NCBI RefSeq assembly: GCF_002843385.1
Contig: NZ_MVDE01000012.1
Location: 1-64,000, forward strand
From: Labilibaculum manganireducens
GTDB taxonomy: Bacteria; Bacteroidota; Bacteroidia; Bacteroidales; Marinifilaceae
Length of the DNA: 64,000 bases
Direction: 5' to 3'
The notes beneath the pieces are model-generated. The model worked only from the letters and a program-made list of their open reading frames with translations, was not told the origin of the DNA and did no database searches. Positions 29,397-39,463 of this stretch are shown piece by piece. Each line of letters opens with the position of its first letter. The first letter of the stretch is position 1. The translations under genes were made by a program, and so were the position numbers.

Positions 29397-32018
29397 ATGG
29401 AAATCCCAACAAAGTACAATCCTGCAGAATCGGAGGACAAATGGTATAAGTATTGGATGGATAAAGGATTCTTCCACTCTGTACCTGATGAGAGAGAGCC
29501 GTATACAATTGTGATACCTCCGCCAAACGTCACCGGAGTGTTGCACATGGGGCATATGCTAAACAATACAATTCAAGATGTATTGGTGCGTAGAGCCAGA
29601 TTGCAGGGAAAGAATGTCTGTTGGGTGCCGGGTACCGATCACGCATCTATTGCTACCGAAGCTAAAGTTGTTAACAAACTAAAGCAGGAAGGCATTTCTA
29701 AAGGGGACATTACCCGTGATGAGTTTATGACACATGCCTGGGAATGGAAAGAAAAACATGGCGGCATCATTTTGGAGCAGCTGAAAAAATTAGGTGCGTC
29801 ATGTGATTGGGAGCGTACAGCTTTCACCATGGACGAATCTCTTTACGAATCGGTGATCGATGTTTTTATCGATTTGTATAAGAAAGAAAAGGTTTATCGT
29901 GGTGTTCGTATGGTGAATTGGGATCCTTCGGCACAAACAGCGGTTTCCGACGAGGAGGTAATCTATAAAGAATTACAATCGAAACTGTACTATTTAAGAT
30001 ATCAGGTGGAAGGCAGCGATGAGTACATTACCATTGCAACCACCCGTCCTGAAACAATTTTGGGTGATACGGCAGTATGTATCAATCCAAACGACGAACG
30101 CTTTGCCCATTTAAGAGGCAGGCGTTGTATCGTTCCTTTGGTGAACCGTTCCATTCCAATTATCGAAGATGAGTATGTTGATATGGAATTTGGTACCGGT
30201 GCTTTAAAAATTACGCCGGCTCACGATATTCATGATTACGAAATTGGCGACCGTCATAATCTGGAAACCATCGATATTTTTAACGATAACGGAACCATGA
30301 GTGAGGCAGCTCAGCTTTATGTTGGTAAAGATCGTTTCGAAGTTCGTGATTTAATTATGCCCGATTTGGAGAAAGCAGGCAACTTGGTGAAGGTAGAAGA
30401 TTACGTGAATAAAGTAGGTTTTTCGGAACGCACCGATGCCGTAATCGAACCTAAATTGAGTATGCAGTGGTTCCTGAACATGAAAGAATTGGCGAAACCG
30501 GCTTTGGAGCATGTAATGAACGACGATATTCAGCTGCATCCTCCAAAATTCAAGAATACCTACCGTCATTGGATGGAAAATGTGAAGGATTGGTGTATTT
30601 CACGTCAGTTGTGGTGGGGACAACGAATTCCGGTTTACTACTTGCCCGAAGGTGGATTTGTAGTAGCCAAATCAATAGAAGAAGCTCTTGTTGAAGCAAA
30701 TGCCAAAACAGGAAAAACATACAAAGCAGAAGACTTACGTCAGGATGAGGATGTGTTGGATACATGGTTCTCTTCATGGTTGTGGCCTATTTCTGTATTC
30801 GATGGTATTCGTAATCCCGAAAATGAGGAGATCAAATACTATTATCCAACCAACGATTTGGTTTCCGGACCGGATATTCTGTTCTTCTGGATTGCCCGAA
30901 TGGTAATTTCAGGTTATGAGTACCGAGGCGAAAAGCCATTCTCTAATGTATATTTAACAGGTATTGTTCGCGACGAATTGGGCCGTAAAATGTCTAAATC
31001 ATTGGGGAACTCCCCTGATCCTTTGGATCTGATTGCCAAGTACGGTGCCGACGGGGTTCGGGTTGGAATGCTGTTGTGTTCTCCTGCCGGAGGCGATTTG
31101 CTGTTCAACGAGAACCTACCCGAACAAGGACGTAATTTTACTACCAAGATCTGGAATGCATTCCGTTTGGTAAAAGGTTGGGAAATTGCCGATATCGAGC
31201 AACCTGAATATGCCCGATTGGCAACTGAGGTTTTCCATGCGCGTTTAAACAACACCATGGAAGCTTTGGATGAGCAGTTCAGGCAATATCGTATCAGCGA
31301 AGCCTTAATGACTGTTTACACCTTATTCCGCGATGAATTTTCATCATGGTATTTGGAAATGGTGAAGCCTGCCTATCAGCAGCCAATCGATCGTAAAACT
31401 TTCGATTCAACCGTAGCTCTTTTCGAGAAGTTGATGCAGTTACTGCACCCATTCATGCCTTTCTTAACAGAGGAAATATGGCAGTTACTTGCCGATCGTA
31501 CCGATGAGGACAGCATTATGGTTTCAGTGATGCATAAGCCGGATTCATATGACGCTAATTTGTTAGCTAAGTTTGAGCAGGTAAAAGAAGTGATTGTTGC
31601 TGTTCGTAACATCCGTAAGCAAAAAAATATCGCTTTTAAGGAAGTTTTAGAGATGAACTACAAAGCAAAAGAGGATAATTACGATACTTCTTTCGATTGT
31701 GTGGTGTCTAAAATGTGTAACCTTAGCGATATTACTGTTGCAAACGGAGAAATGACTGGCGCAATGTCGTTCATTGTAAATGCTGTTGAATATTTTATTC
31801 CACTTGGCGACTTGGTTGATGTTGAGGAAGAATTGAAGAAAATGGAAGAAGAGTTGAAATATACCAAAGGCTTCCTGATTTCGGTTCAAAAGAAAATGAG
31901 CAACGAGCGTTTTGTAAACAATGCACCTGCAAAAGTCATCGAAATCGAGAAAAAGAAAATGGCTGATGCCGAAGCTAAAATCAAAGTTTTAGAAGACCGC
32001 ATTGCCAGTATGAAATAA
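29397..32018 (+). CDS. valS: Valyl-tRNA synthetase
   Basis: An 873-residue class I synthetase that charges tRNA(Val). The HIGH-type motif is [14 protein letters not shown] (near residue 45) and the KMSKS loop is [14 protein letters not shown]. The connective-peptide editing domain is present ([26 protein letters not shown]). The C-terminal coiled-coil arm is visible ([19 protein letters not shown]). Length is normal for bacterial ValRS. The ATG at 29397 is clear. Monocistronic. Confidence 0.97.
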   Translation: MEIPTKYNPAESEDKWYKYWMDKGFFHSVPDEREPYTIVIPPPNVTGVLHMGHMLNNTIQDVLVRRARLQGKNVCWVPGTDHASIATEAKVVNKLKQEGISKGDITRDEFMTHAWEWKEKHGGIILEQLKKLGASCDWERTAFTMDESLYESVIDVFIDLYKKEKVYRGVRMVNWDPSAQTAVSDEEVIYKELQSKLYYLRYQVEGSDEYITIATTRPETILGDTAVCINPNDERFAHLRGRRCIVPLVNRSIPIIEDEYVDMEFGTGALKITPAHDIHDYEIGDRHNLETIDIFNDNGTMSEAAQLYVGKDRFEVRDLIMPDLEKAGNLVKVEDYVNKVGFSERTDAVIEPKLSMQWFLNMKELAKPALEHVMNDDIQLHPPKFKNTYRHWMENVKDWCISRQLWWGQRIPVYYLPEGGFVVAKSIEEALVEANAKTGKTYKAEDLRQDEDVLDTWFSSWLWPISVFDGIRNPENEEIKYYYPTNDLVSGPDILFFWIARMVISGYEYRGEKPFSNVYLTGIVRDELGRKMSKSLGNSPDPLDLIAKYGADGVRVGMLLCSPAGGDLLFNENLPEQGRNFTTKIWNAFRLVKGWEIADIEQPEYARLATEVFHARLNNTMEALDEQFRQYRISEALMTVYTLFRDEFSSWYLEMVKPAYQQPIDRKTFDSTVALFEKLMQLLHPFMPFLTEEIWQLLADRTDEDSIMVSVMHKPDSYDANLLAKFEQVKEVIVAVRNIRKQKNIAFKEVLEMNYKAKEDNYDTSFDCVVSKMCNLSDITVANGEMTGAMSFIVNAVEYFIPLGDLVDVEEELKKMEEELKYTKGFLISVQKKMSNERFVNNAPAKVIEIEKKKMADAEAKIKVLEDRIASMK

Positions 32019-32201
32019 TAAATAGACGCAGATAATCATGATTTTCTAGGATTGTCGCAGATTAAATAGTAAAAGTGCTGTTTCATTCATTTGGAACGGC
32101 ATTTTTTGTTGTGTGCCTATTAGCTTGATCATTTCATAGGGAACATTCGACATCTTGTACCTGTTTAATTGATTTTCTATTGCTGATAAAATATAAGTTT
32201 A

Positions 32202-32257
32202 ATGTACATCAAACTATATTTTCATGTACATCAAAATTATTTTTCATGTACATCAAA
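32202..32257. repeat. Three phased direct repeats (ATGTACATCAAA, 22-bp period)
   Basis: The 12-mer ATGTACATCAAA occurs exactly at 32202-32213, 32224-32235 and 32246-32257, so start-to-start spacing is 22 bp each time, about two helical turns. The core ATGTACAT is itself a palindrome. The spacers are AT-rich and differ from each other. The array lies 84 bp before the HU-related gene and looks like an operator array or a protein-phasing site. It could be autoregulatory. Confidence 0.6.
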
Positions 32258-32341
32258 AATGATTACCTTGTAGGTATAAGTTAGAACTTATCCTTAGAAA
32301 GGAGTCAACTTATAGTAAGGAACAATTCAAATCATCGGCAT

Positions 32342-32734
32342 ATGGCAGTCTTCTATAAAGCAGTGAAAATAAAAACACCATTGAGTAAAAATGGTAAAGC
32401 TGAAATGTATTATCCCCGGGTAGCTAACCGACGGAAGGAAAACTTAAGGGATATAGCAGAACGTATTTCGGACATGTCCTCTTTTAACAGGTCGGATGTG
32501 GTTGGAATTTTAGAGGCATTCACTCAAATTATTCCTCAGTTACTGAAAGATAACAGTAGTGTTGAATTGGGAGATTTGGGTACATTTTCTCTTCATATTT
32601 CGGCCGAAGGGGTAGATTCGGAAGAACTGGTAACACGACATCGTATTAAGAAAAGTACAATTGCTTTTCGTCCTGGTAAACGAGTGAAGCAAGATATTGC
32701 AAGAGTCGATTACCGAAAAATTCCGAAGAAGTGA
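32342..32734 (+). CDS. HU-related DNA-binding protein
   Basis: A 130-residue nucleoid-type protein. The HU fold is recognised by DIAERISDMSSFNRSDVVGI, then LEAFTQIIPQLLKDNSSVEL and GDLGTFSLHISAEG. The family has an extended N-terminal strand (MAVFYKAVKIKTPLSKNGK) and a basic C-terminal tail (FRPGKRVKQDIARV). This longer variant is typical of Bacteroidota (HU-related, about 130 residues). Its role in DNA bending or packaging is inferred from the fold. It is monocistronic, preceded by the 22-bp repeat array and followed by a short spacer to ndh. Confidence 0.88.
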   Translation: MAVFYKAVKIKTPLSKNGKAEMYYPRVANRRKENLRDIAERISDMSSFNRSDVVGILEAFTQIIPQLLKDNSSVELGDLGTFSLHISAEGVDSEELVTRHRIKKSTIAFRPGKRVKQDIARVDYRKIPKK

Positions 32735-32977
32735 AAGAGATCATTTTCTTTTTTGCCTGAAGTAAGAAGCTAAGAACTTTTTGCTGGTTTTTTGATCCAT
32801 GAAAATGGGTCTTATTTTGTTCGTAAAATAAATTTTCCGTTGCAAACGGTTGAAGATTGGGACTGATTAGAATATTGGAGAAATAATTCTTTAATTTGTA
32901 AGAGATAAAAGAGTCTTAAATCTGAAAAGAAGGATGTAAGGCAGTTGTTGAATAACTTACGGATATAAAAGGCAAAA

Positions 32978-34315
32978 ATGGATACCATAAAACACATCCC
33001 CGAAAACGGGAAAACAAGAGTCGTAATTATTGGTGGGGGATTTGCAGGCTTAAAGCTTGCCCGGCAACTGGTAAAAACAAAGTATCAGGTGGTTTTAATT
33101 GATAAAAACAATTTTCATCAGTTTCAGCCATTGTTTTATCAGGTGGCAACCTCTGGTTTGGAGCCAAGTTCCATTGCTTTTCCTTTGCGGAAGATTTTTC
33201 AGAAGCGGAAAAATGTGCATTTTCGAATGGCTGAATTGTTGGAGGTGAATCCAAATGTGCAGGAGATATATACAAGTCTGGGGTCGTTGAAATACGATCA
33301 TTTGGTATTGGCGACCGGTGTGGATACCAATTATTTCGGAAACAAGAACATCGAGGAGTTTGGTATTCCCATGAAATCGGTGTCCGAGGCAATTTTTCTG
33401 CGCAATTCAATTCTTCGTAACTACGAAAAGGCGTTGAACGAATCGGATCCGAAGAAGGCAGCCAATTACATGAATATAGTATTAGTGGGTGGTGGCCCAA
33501 CCGGTGTTGAATTGGCGGGTGCTTTGGCCGAAATGAAAAATGAAATCCTGCCAAAGGATTACCTGGAGCTTGATTTTTCTTTAATGAATGTGTATTTGTT
33601 CGAAGCGTCAGATCGATTGTTGAGCGGCATGTCGGAGAAAGCATCAGCGAAAGCGAAAACTTACTTGGAGAAATTAGGGGTAATTGTGAAAACTGAGGCT
33701 CGGGTTGCCGATTACGACGGACTTAAAATTAGTTTGGCGGATGGAGAGGAGTTTTTCTCATACGCTTTGGTTTGGGCTGCAGGAGTTGTTGCAAATCCTA
33801 TTAAAGGAATTTCGGAGATTGCCGCAAGTCGTGGAGGAAGGCTTCGTGTTGACATGTATAATAAGGTAAGTGGTTTAAACAATGTGTATGCTTTGGGCGA
33901 TTTGGCTTTGCAAAAAGAGGGGGAATATCAGAATGGTCACCCGCAGGTTGCACAGGTTGGTTTGCAGCAGGCTGGTGTTTTGGGTAAAAACCTCATAAAT
34001 ATTCAACAGGGAAAAAGGATGAAGCCCTTTCATTATAAGGATAGGGGATCATTGGCAACAATCGGAAAGAATTTGGCTGTTGCTGATTTGCCTGGAATTA
34101 AAACACAGGGTTTTTTGGCGTGGATCCTTTGGTTGTTTGTGCATTTAATGGCAATTGTGGGTGTAAAGAACCGATTTTTCATTTTAATTAACTGGGTTTG
34201 GAATTATTGGACTTCGGATCAATCGCTGCGGGTTTTAATTCGACCGGATAAACGAAGTTTTACTGATCGGGCTTCAAAAAGGCATCAGGTTAAAGATCCA
34301 ATAAATTTAAATTAG
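32978..34315 (+). CDS. ndh: Type II NADH dehydrogenase (NDH-2)
   Basis: A 445-residue FAD flavoprotein that oxidises NADH and reduces quinone without pumping protons. The FAD-binding motif is VVIIGGGFAGLKLARQL (near residue 16), and the NADH-binding motif is NIVLVGGGPTGVELAGALAE (near residue 166). YALGDLAL and QVAQVGLQQAGVLGKNL are typical for the family. The C-terminal region has a hydrophobic, possibly membrane-binding stretch (GFLAWILWLFVHLMAIVG). It starts at an ATG at 32978 and is followed by a good terminator. NDH-2 assignment rather than another FAD oxidoreductase is based on these motifs. Confidence 0.88.
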   Translation: MDTIKHIPENGKTRVVIIGGGFAGLKLARQLVKTKYQVVLIDKNNFHQFQPLFYQVATSGLEPSSIAFPLRKIFQKRKNVHFRMAELLEVNPNVQEIYTSLGSLKYDHLVLATGVDTNYFGNKNIEEFGIPMKSVSEAIFLRNSILRNYEKALNESDPKKAANYMNIVLVGGGPTGVELAGALAEMKNEILPKDYLELDFSLMNVYLFEASDRLLSGMSEKASAKAKTYLEKLGVIVKTEARVADYDGLKISLADGEEFFSYALVWAAGVVANPIKGISEIAASRGGRLRVDMYNKVSGLNNVYALGDLALQKEGEYQNGHPQVAQVGLQQAGVLGKNLINIQQGKRMKPFHYKDRGSLATIGKNLAVADLPGIKTQGFLAWILWLFVHLMAIVGVKNRFFILINWVWNYWTSDQSLRVLIRPDKRSFTDRASKRHQVKDPINLN

Positions 34316-34360
34316 TATTGATTGAGATTCTTTATTTCTATAATTTAGGGAAGCTTGAAT

Positions 34361-34393
34361 GCACCAATTTTACTGAAGATTGGTGCTTTTTTT
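34361..34393 (+). terminator. Terminator of ndh
   Basis: GCACCAAT (34361-34368) pairs with ATTGGTGC (34379-34386) and a T-rich tract follows. It lies 45 bp after the ndh stop. Confidence 0.85.
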
Positions 34394-34421
34394 ATTTTTG
34401 GCACAGGCTTTGCTTCTATTC

Positions 34422-34446
34422 AGTCAAAGTATACCGGTACTTGACT
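34422..34446. promoter_or_regulatory. Palindromic operator-like site
   Basis: AGTCAA (34422-34427) and TTGACT (34441-34446) enclose GTA (34429-34431) and TAC (34438-34440) around a central TACCGGTA. This dyad is about 125 bp upstream of the DUF6515-like gene. It may be a regulator site; none is known to me. Confidence 0.35.
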
Positions 34447-34570
34447 TTTAGAAGATTCGTCCCTACCATAGGATGACAGTATTGAAAGCCATACAAGAGT
34501 GTAAATTGAGTATTTAAATTTCATCCTGCACGAAAGGGCTGTTTGGCTTACACATTAAAAACTAAATGCC

Positions 34571-35332
34571 ATGAGAAAGTCTGTATTATATAAGTTGACT
34601 GCCAGTATAGTATTGGTTTCAGCAATCGCAATTTCTACTACAAGTGTATCTGCTCAGCGCAGATCGCAGCAAAATGAGAAGACTCGTTACGAAGAACGAA
34701 ATAAATCAACTCGTTTGAAAGATGCTGATCGAAATGAGAAATACAACAAGAGTCGTTATTCAGATTACTCAGATCGGAAAAAGAATAATACGCCGAATAA
34801 GAAGAGTACGAAATATCACAAAGAGCGGCATGCAAATGGGTATTCAGGTCAATATAAAAACGGGCATGTAAACAGCAATAAGCGTTGGGATCGGAATCAC
34901 AATGGCGGATCGCATGTTAAATCTTATCATTCCTCAGGTGATCGTTACAGGAGTTATAATTATCCAAAAATGGTTCATCCCAATCAACGTTACAGAAACT
35001 TTTACAACAATCATGGAAACAATTGTTATCGTCATGATCGTTATGGAAATGTAGTTTTAAGATTTGCTGTTGCACCGGTTGTAATCCGACATAGTTACGG
35101 AGATTACTACTTTTCGGATGGAGATTATTACAGATTCTATCCTGAAGTGGGATATGTTGTAGTTGATGCGCCAAATTCTTTGTATTTCTCTTATGTTCCT
35201 GATAACTGCCATAGGATTTTGCATCATGGAAATGAATATTACACAAATGGAGATATGTGTTTTGTGAAGTATAGAAATGGGTTTAGATTGGTGAGTGCTC
35301 CTGCCGGAATACATTTATCTTTGAGATTTTAA
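34571..35332 (+). CDS. Secreted Arg/Tyr/His-rich protein, DUF6515-like
   Basis: A 253-residue exported protein: a signal peptide to SVSAQ (near residue 28), then a very basic low-complexity stretch (about residues 29-120, rich in Arg, Lys, Asn, Ser, Tyr). The C-terminal part has repeated YY-x-DG-x-YYRFYPEVGYVVVDAP elements resembling DUF6515. Function is unknown; the composition suggests a cell-surface or extracellular role. It stands alone, about 255 bp after ndh, with a palindromic site upstream. Confidence 0.65.
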   Translation: MRKSVLYKLTASIVLVSAIAISTTSVSAQRRSQQNEKTRYEERNKSTRLKDADRNEKYNKSRYSDYSDRKKNNTPNKKSTKYHKERHANGYSGQYKNGHVNSNKRWDRNHNGGSHVKSYHSSGDRYRSYNYPKMVHPNQRYRNFYNNHGNNCYRHDRYGNVVLRFAVAPVVIRHSYGDYYFSDGDYYRFYPEVGYVVVDAPNSLYFSYVPDNCHRILHHGNEYYTNGDMCFVKYRNGFRLVSAPAGIHLSLRF

Positions 35333-35858
35333 GTGAAAGACTAATTACATGAGCACTACTGAACAGTACTAAAATAGACTTATTTTTTAAAAATTAAAAA
35401 TACGGGGGTGTAGTTTGTAAAAAAGATAAAAATGGTCTTAAAATTTACAAAACTACACCCTTATCTTGTAAAAAATGACGTTTTGTGGCTCGCACACTTA
35501 AAAATGGGGTGTTTTGCTGTGACTTGTTTTTCTTTTGAGTTGATACCTGATCAATAAAGGGAGTAAGAAGGGTAGAAATATAAGATAATCTGCTTGTGTA
35601 TATACTTTTTAGGGGTGTATGTGAAAAATCTTATTTTTTGTACTCGAAAACGATTTCGGGGAGCTGTTGTAAAACAGGTTTTCGCTTGGGTCAATCAATG
35701 GGTTTTATCTTCTGTGTGTTTCGATTTTATTGGGATTTATTACTTTTTATGTTGTGTGTTCTAAAAACTGAATTCCGCTTGGATATTCAGTGGAAACTAG
35801 GCTATTTTATCCCTCAGTAACAAATGATAACAACAACACAATTTAAAACAAGCGTATT
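35333..35858. promoter_or_regulatory. Long glnA leader with a large inverted repeat
   Basis: A 526-bp spacer. GGGTGTAGTTTGTAAA (35406-35421) is complementary to TTTACAAAACTACACCC (35444-35460) with one bulged base, giving a 16-bp stem around a 22-base loop. No U run follows on the plus strand, so it need not be a terminator; on the minus strand a T-rich stretch follows. The rest (35461-35858) holds no convincing gene. It is likely the glnA promoter/leader, but no NtrC- or -24/-12-type site is obvious. Confidence 0.4.
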
Positions 35859-37364
35859 ATGACAAGGGATGAATATTTAATGGATCCAAATAAATTGGTT
35901 CAATTCCTGCAAAAGCCAAGCAACGAGTTCACAAAAGAGGACCTGATAAGATATATAGGAGAGAATGGAATTAAGATGATTAATTTCCGTTACGTTGCTG
36001 AGGATGGAAAATTGAAAACATTGAACTTTATTATTACCGGGAAAAGCCATTTGGATAGTATTCTATCTTCGGGCGAGCGCGTTGATGGATCAAGTTTGTT
36101 CTCTTATATAGGAGCAGGTTCAAGTGATTTATACGTGATTCCAAGATTTAAAACGGCATTTGTGAATCCGTTTTCTGAAGTGCCGTGTCTGGATATTCTT
36201 TGTTCGTTTTATACTGCTGAAGGAAAACCAATGGAAAGTGCTCCTGAGTACATTCTAAAAAAGGCACATGAGAACTTTAAAAAAACAACAGGCCTTACTT
36301 TTAAGGCAATGGGTGAGCTCGAATATTATATCAAAAGTTCAAATCATACATTATATGCTGATGTTGATCAGAAAGGATATCACAGTTCCCGGCCTTTTAC
36401 TAAATGGGAAGGTTTGAGACGCGAAGCAATGGTTTTAATTGCTCAATGCGGAGGGAAAATAAAATACGGACACTCAGAGGTTGGGAATTTCTCGGCGGGT
36501 GATGATGGTTACGAGCAGCATGAAATTGAGTTTTTACCGGTTGAGGCAGAAGATGCAGTTGATCAGTTGGTGATTGCAAAATGGATTGTAAGAATGTTGG
36601 CTGCCCGTGAGAATGTATTGGTGAGCTGGGCTCCAAAAATTACTGTTGGCAAAGCCGGCAGTGGTTTGCATATTCATATGTTGGTAGAAAAAGACGGCAA
36701 AAATATTTGTATTGAAAATGGAAAGTTGAGTGATACGGCTAAGAAAATGATTGCTGGTATTTTGAAACTTTCAGGAGCTTTAACAGCTTTTGGAAATACG
36801 ATTCCGACTTCTTATTTGCGTTTGGTTCCGCATCAGGAGGCTCCGACTTACGTTTGTTGGGGAGATCGCAACCGCTCTGTTTTAGTGAGGGTTCCTCTTG
36901 GTTGGGTAGGTGCTGCGGATATGATTAAGAGTGTGAATCCGTTCGAGCCGGCTGATGCAAGAGATTTTTCAGGTAAACAAACTTTTGAGTTCAGAGTGCC
37001 GGATGGTTCTGCAGATATTTATTCGTTGGTGGCTGGTTTGATTGTTGCAGGCCAGTATGGATTGGAAATGGAAGATGGCTTGCAGGAGGCTGATGAATTG
37101 TATGCAGATGTAGATATTTTTGCTCCGCAGTATAAAGAAAAATTAGATGGTTTGAAACAATTGCCGACTTGTTGTTGGGAGAGTGCAGATTGCTTGCTGG
37201 AGCAAAGAGAGGTTTTTGAGCGAAATGGTATTTTTACAAAAGGAAGAATTGATGCGGTTGTGAAAAAATTAAAACTATATGAAGATTATGGGTTGAATGA
37301 CCGGATTCTGGGTAATGAAGTTCGAATTATGGAGATTGTAAATGATTACATTCACTGTATGTAA
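35859..37364 (+). CDS. glnA: Glutamine synthetase
   Basis: A 501-residue glutamine synthetase (glutamate + ammonia + ATP). The beta-grasp N-terminus runs to about residue 120 and contains GERVDGSSLFSYI. The catalytic domain has GELEYYI, YGHSEVGNFSAG, EIEFLPVEAEDAVDQ, KAGSGLHIHM and NRSVLVRVPLGW. It resembles the bacterial GlnA class common in Bacteroidota (about 500 residues). The adenylylation-tyrosine motif of enterobacterial GlnA is not recognisable. It is convergent with the ammonium transporter, a sensible nitrogen-assimilation pairing. Strong terminator downstream. Confidence 0.94.
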   Translation: MTRDEYLMDPNKLVQFLQKPSNEFTKEDLIRYIGENGIKMINFRYVAEDGKLKTLNFIITGKSHLDSILSSGERVDGSSLFSYIGAGSSDLYVIPRFKTAFVNPFSEVPCLDILCSFYTAEGKPMESAPEYILKKAHENFKKTTGLTFKAMGELEYYIKSSNHTLYADVDQKGYHSSRPFTKWEGLRREAMVLIAQCGGKIKYGHSEVGNFSAGDDGYEQHEIEFLPVEAEDAVDQLVIAKWIVRMLAARENVLVSWAPKITVGKAGSGLHIHMLVEKDGKNICIENGKLSDTAKKMIAGILKLSGALTAFGNTIPTSYLRLVPHQEAPTYVCWGDRNRSVLVRVPLGWVGAADMIKSVNPFEPADARDFSGKQTFEFRVPDGSADIYSLVAGLIVAGQYGLEMEDGLQEADELYADVDIFAPQYKEKLDGLKQLPTCCWESADCLLEQREVFERNGIFTKGRIDAVVKKLKLYEDYGLNDRILGNEVRIMEIVNDYIHCM

Positions 37365-37405
37365 ATTTGGGAAAAATACTTACTAATAGGTTTTTATAGG
37401 GGGTA

Positions 37406-37435
37406 GTCCCGCAACGAAAGTTGCGGGACTTTTTT
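37406..37435 (+). terminator. Terminator of glnA (GAAA-capped)
   Basis: GTCCCGCAAC (37406-37415) and GTTGCGGGAC (37420-37429) form a perfect 10-bp stem around a GAAA tetraloop, then T6. Transcription of amt from the opposite strand ends close by. Confidence 0.92.
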
Positions 37436-37447
37436 GTATGATTTCAT

Positions 37448-38773
37448 TTATTCTTTGTATGCAAATGAGTAGGATTCATCGTGTTGTGATATGTCTAAAC
37501 CTTTGGCTTCGGAGTATTCTGAAACTCTAAGTGAAACAAATTTGTTTGTTATCCAATATAGGATGTAGGAACCTCCGAAAGTAAAAATTCCAACAATTAC
37601 CAATGCAATGATGTGCATTAAAAAAGTTCTGATTTCTCCATGTATCAGTCCAACATCATGAGCAAATACGGCGGTTAAAATCATTCCTGTAATTCCTCCC
37701 ATTCCGTGTGCCGGAAATACATCAAGGGTATCATCCAGAGATGTTTTGCCTTGTAAGGTGATTGCGTAATTGCTTACAATAGATGCTATTACGCCAATAG
37801 TAATGGATGCTCCGACGGTTACAAATCCTGCGGCAGGAGTAATGGCTACAAGTCCAACCACCAAACCAATCGCGGCTCCTAAGCCTGATGGTTTGTGTCC
37901 TCGGGCACCATCAAGAAAAATCCAGGTTAGCATGGCTGCCGCCGATGCTGTATTTGTATTTAGTAAGGCTAATACTGCTGTCGATGAGGCTTCCAGAGCT
38001 GATCCGGCATTGAATCCAAACCATCCGAACCAAAGCATTCCTGCACCAAGAAGCACGAATGGAATGTTGGAGCGTTTCTCGTTGTATCTCGATTTTGTTC
38101 TTTTTCCGAGAAACATGGCTCCGGCAAGTGCGGCGAATCCTGCAGACATATGAACAACAGTACCTCCTGCAAAATCTAATACTCCCATGTTGCGAAGGAA
38201 CCCGTTTGGATGCCAGGTCCAGTGTGCAAGCGGTGCATATATAAATATCGTGAAAAGGCTTATGAAAATCATATATGCTCTAAATCTTACCCTTCCTGCA
38301 AAAGATCCTGTGATTAAAGCGGGTGTGATAATTGCAAATTTTAACTGGAAAAGTGCAAAAAGAGCAAATGGAATGGTTGGCGACATTTCAGGATTTGTGT
38401 AGCCTCCAACATTTTTAAACATTAGGAAAGTCAGCGGGTTTCCAACCAATCCAAAGCCGTCAGGTCCAATGCTGTCTCCAAAAGCCAGGCTGAATCCAAC
38501 AACAACCCATATCATACTTACAATTCCCATTGCAACAAAACTTTGAAGAATTGTTGATATAATGTTTCTGGGATCCACCATACCACCGTAAAAGAATGCA
38601 AGTCCGGGAGTCATAAGAAGAACCAGGGCAGTTGAGGTCAGCATCCATGCTACATCGCCCGAAACAATATTTGGATCATCAACTCCCAATTCAACACTAG
38701 GGACAAATACTCCGACAATAGCCACTACAATAAGCAGCAATAAGGCATAAAGCCATTTTTTACTGTTTTTCAT
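37448..38773 (-). CDS. amt: Ammonium transporter (Amt)
   Basis: A 441-residue Amt/MEP/Rh channel with a signal-like first segment and about eleven further membrane helices. Family motifs include TPGLAFFYGGMVDPRN, FAGGTVVHMSAGFAAL (conserved Asp and first pore His), WFGFNAGSALEASS and DVFPAHGMGGITGMIL (second pore His). ATG at 38773 is preferred; a GTG lies one codon before. No glnK (PII) gene is adjacent, so any PII control acts from elsewhere. Convergent with glnA. Confidence 0.93.
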   Translation of the reverse strand: MKNSKKWLYALLLLIVVAIVGVFVPSVELGVDDPNIVSGDVAWMLTSTALVLLMTPGLAFFYGGMVDPRNIISTILQSFVAMGIVSMIWVVVGFSLAFGDSIGPDGFGLVGNPLTFLMFKNVGGYTNPEMSPTIPFALFALFQLKFAIITPALITGSFAGRVRFRAYMIFISLFTIFIYAPLAHWTWHPNGFLRNMGVLDFAGGTVVHMSAGFAALAGAMFLGKRTKSRYNEKRSNIPFVLLGAGMLWFGWFGFNAGSALEASSTAVLALLNTNTASAAAMLTWIFLDGARGHKPSGLGAAIGLVVGLVAITPAAGFVTVGASITIGVIASIVSNYAITLQGKTSLDDTLDVFPAHGMGGITGMILTAVFAHDVGLIHGEIRTFLMHIIALVIVGIFTFGGSYILYWITNKFVSLRVSEYSEAKGLDISQHDESYSFAYKE

Positions 38774-39034
38774 CACAATAATGATTTATAAAATGTACAA
38801 AATCCGGTTGGTGTGATTATGGATTGTAGTCCGTCAAATATTACGCTTGGGTGGTAAAAATAGAATAAAATTCAGAAACAACCTAATTGAAATTAGGGGT
38901 GTGGTTATTTAAAATGATTATATTTTTGAGACAGCCCTATTGTTTTTAGGGTGAAAGTTCTTTTTGTGTATGGTTTTTTATTTGGGAGGGTTTGGATTTA
39001 TGATGGAATTAGGAAGAGACATCCTGTAAAAAGA

Positions 39035-39059
39035 AAGGCTCCAATGTATTTGGAGCCTT
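39035..39059 (-). terminator. Terminator of the DUF4783 gene
   Basis: AAGGCTCCAA (39035-39044) pairs with TTGGAGCCTT (39050-39059), with a TTTCTTTTT tail on the minus strand, 2 bp past the gene. Confidence 0.85.
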
Positions 39060-39061
39060 AA

Positions 39062-39463
39062 TTAGTTTTTTTCGATTCGTAGTTGATGTACAACAAATTT
39101 TCCTGTATCATTTTTTAGCAGAAAATTGACCCGGAAGTCTCCCTGGCTGGTTGTTAAACTGCCAATCACATATCGGGCTTCAGGTTTCCCGCCTTCATGT
39201 TTTTTATTGAATCCTGTTGGAGGAAATTCCTTAAAGAATTTAGCCATGATTTGTTTTGCTTGTGATTTGCTGTAAATAGCTTCCTTATCTTGTATCGTTA
39301 ATTGAATTCGATCTCCAAAGAAATTCGATAAGCTTATACTATTGCCTTGTTTAAAAGCATTGATCAGTTCTCGAGGTAAATCATCCTGATTTTGTGAAAT
39401 TGCTGATGAACAACAAACTAAAAGGAAGAATATTCCTGTAAATATGTATTTTATAGATCTCAT
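39062..39463 (-). CDS. DUF4783 domain secreted protein
   Basis: A 133-residue exported protein. The ATG at 39463 (MRSIKYIFTGIFFLLVCCSS) starts the signal peptide; a longer reading frame upstream is not needed. The mature part (SNFFGDRIQLTIQDKEAIYS; KKHEGGKPEARYVIGSLTTS; FRVNFLLKNDTGKFVVHQLR) matches DUF4783, a Bacteroidota SnoaL/NTF2-like family of unknown function. The gene is monocistronic. Confidence 0.8.
   Translation of the reverse strand: MRSIKYIFTGIFFLLVCCSSAISQNQDDLPRELINAFKQGNSISLSNFFGDRIQLTIQDKEAIYSKSQAKQIMAKFFKEFPPTGFNKKHEGGKPEARYVIGSLTTSQGDFRVNFLLKNDTGKFVVHQLRIEKN

Noticed and set aside
32040-32085. ACGCAGAT/GTCGCAGATTA-like sequence after valS
   Set aside because: Resembles short dispersed Bacteroidota intergenic repeats, but one copy is not enough to call an element.
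33027-33644. 205-codon minus-strand frame over ndh
   Set aside because: Fully antisense to a clear NADH dehydrogenase and without family features.
35596-35820. 74-codon frame in the glnA leader
   Set aside because: No signal, domain or promoter support; composition is that of AT-rich noncoding DNA.
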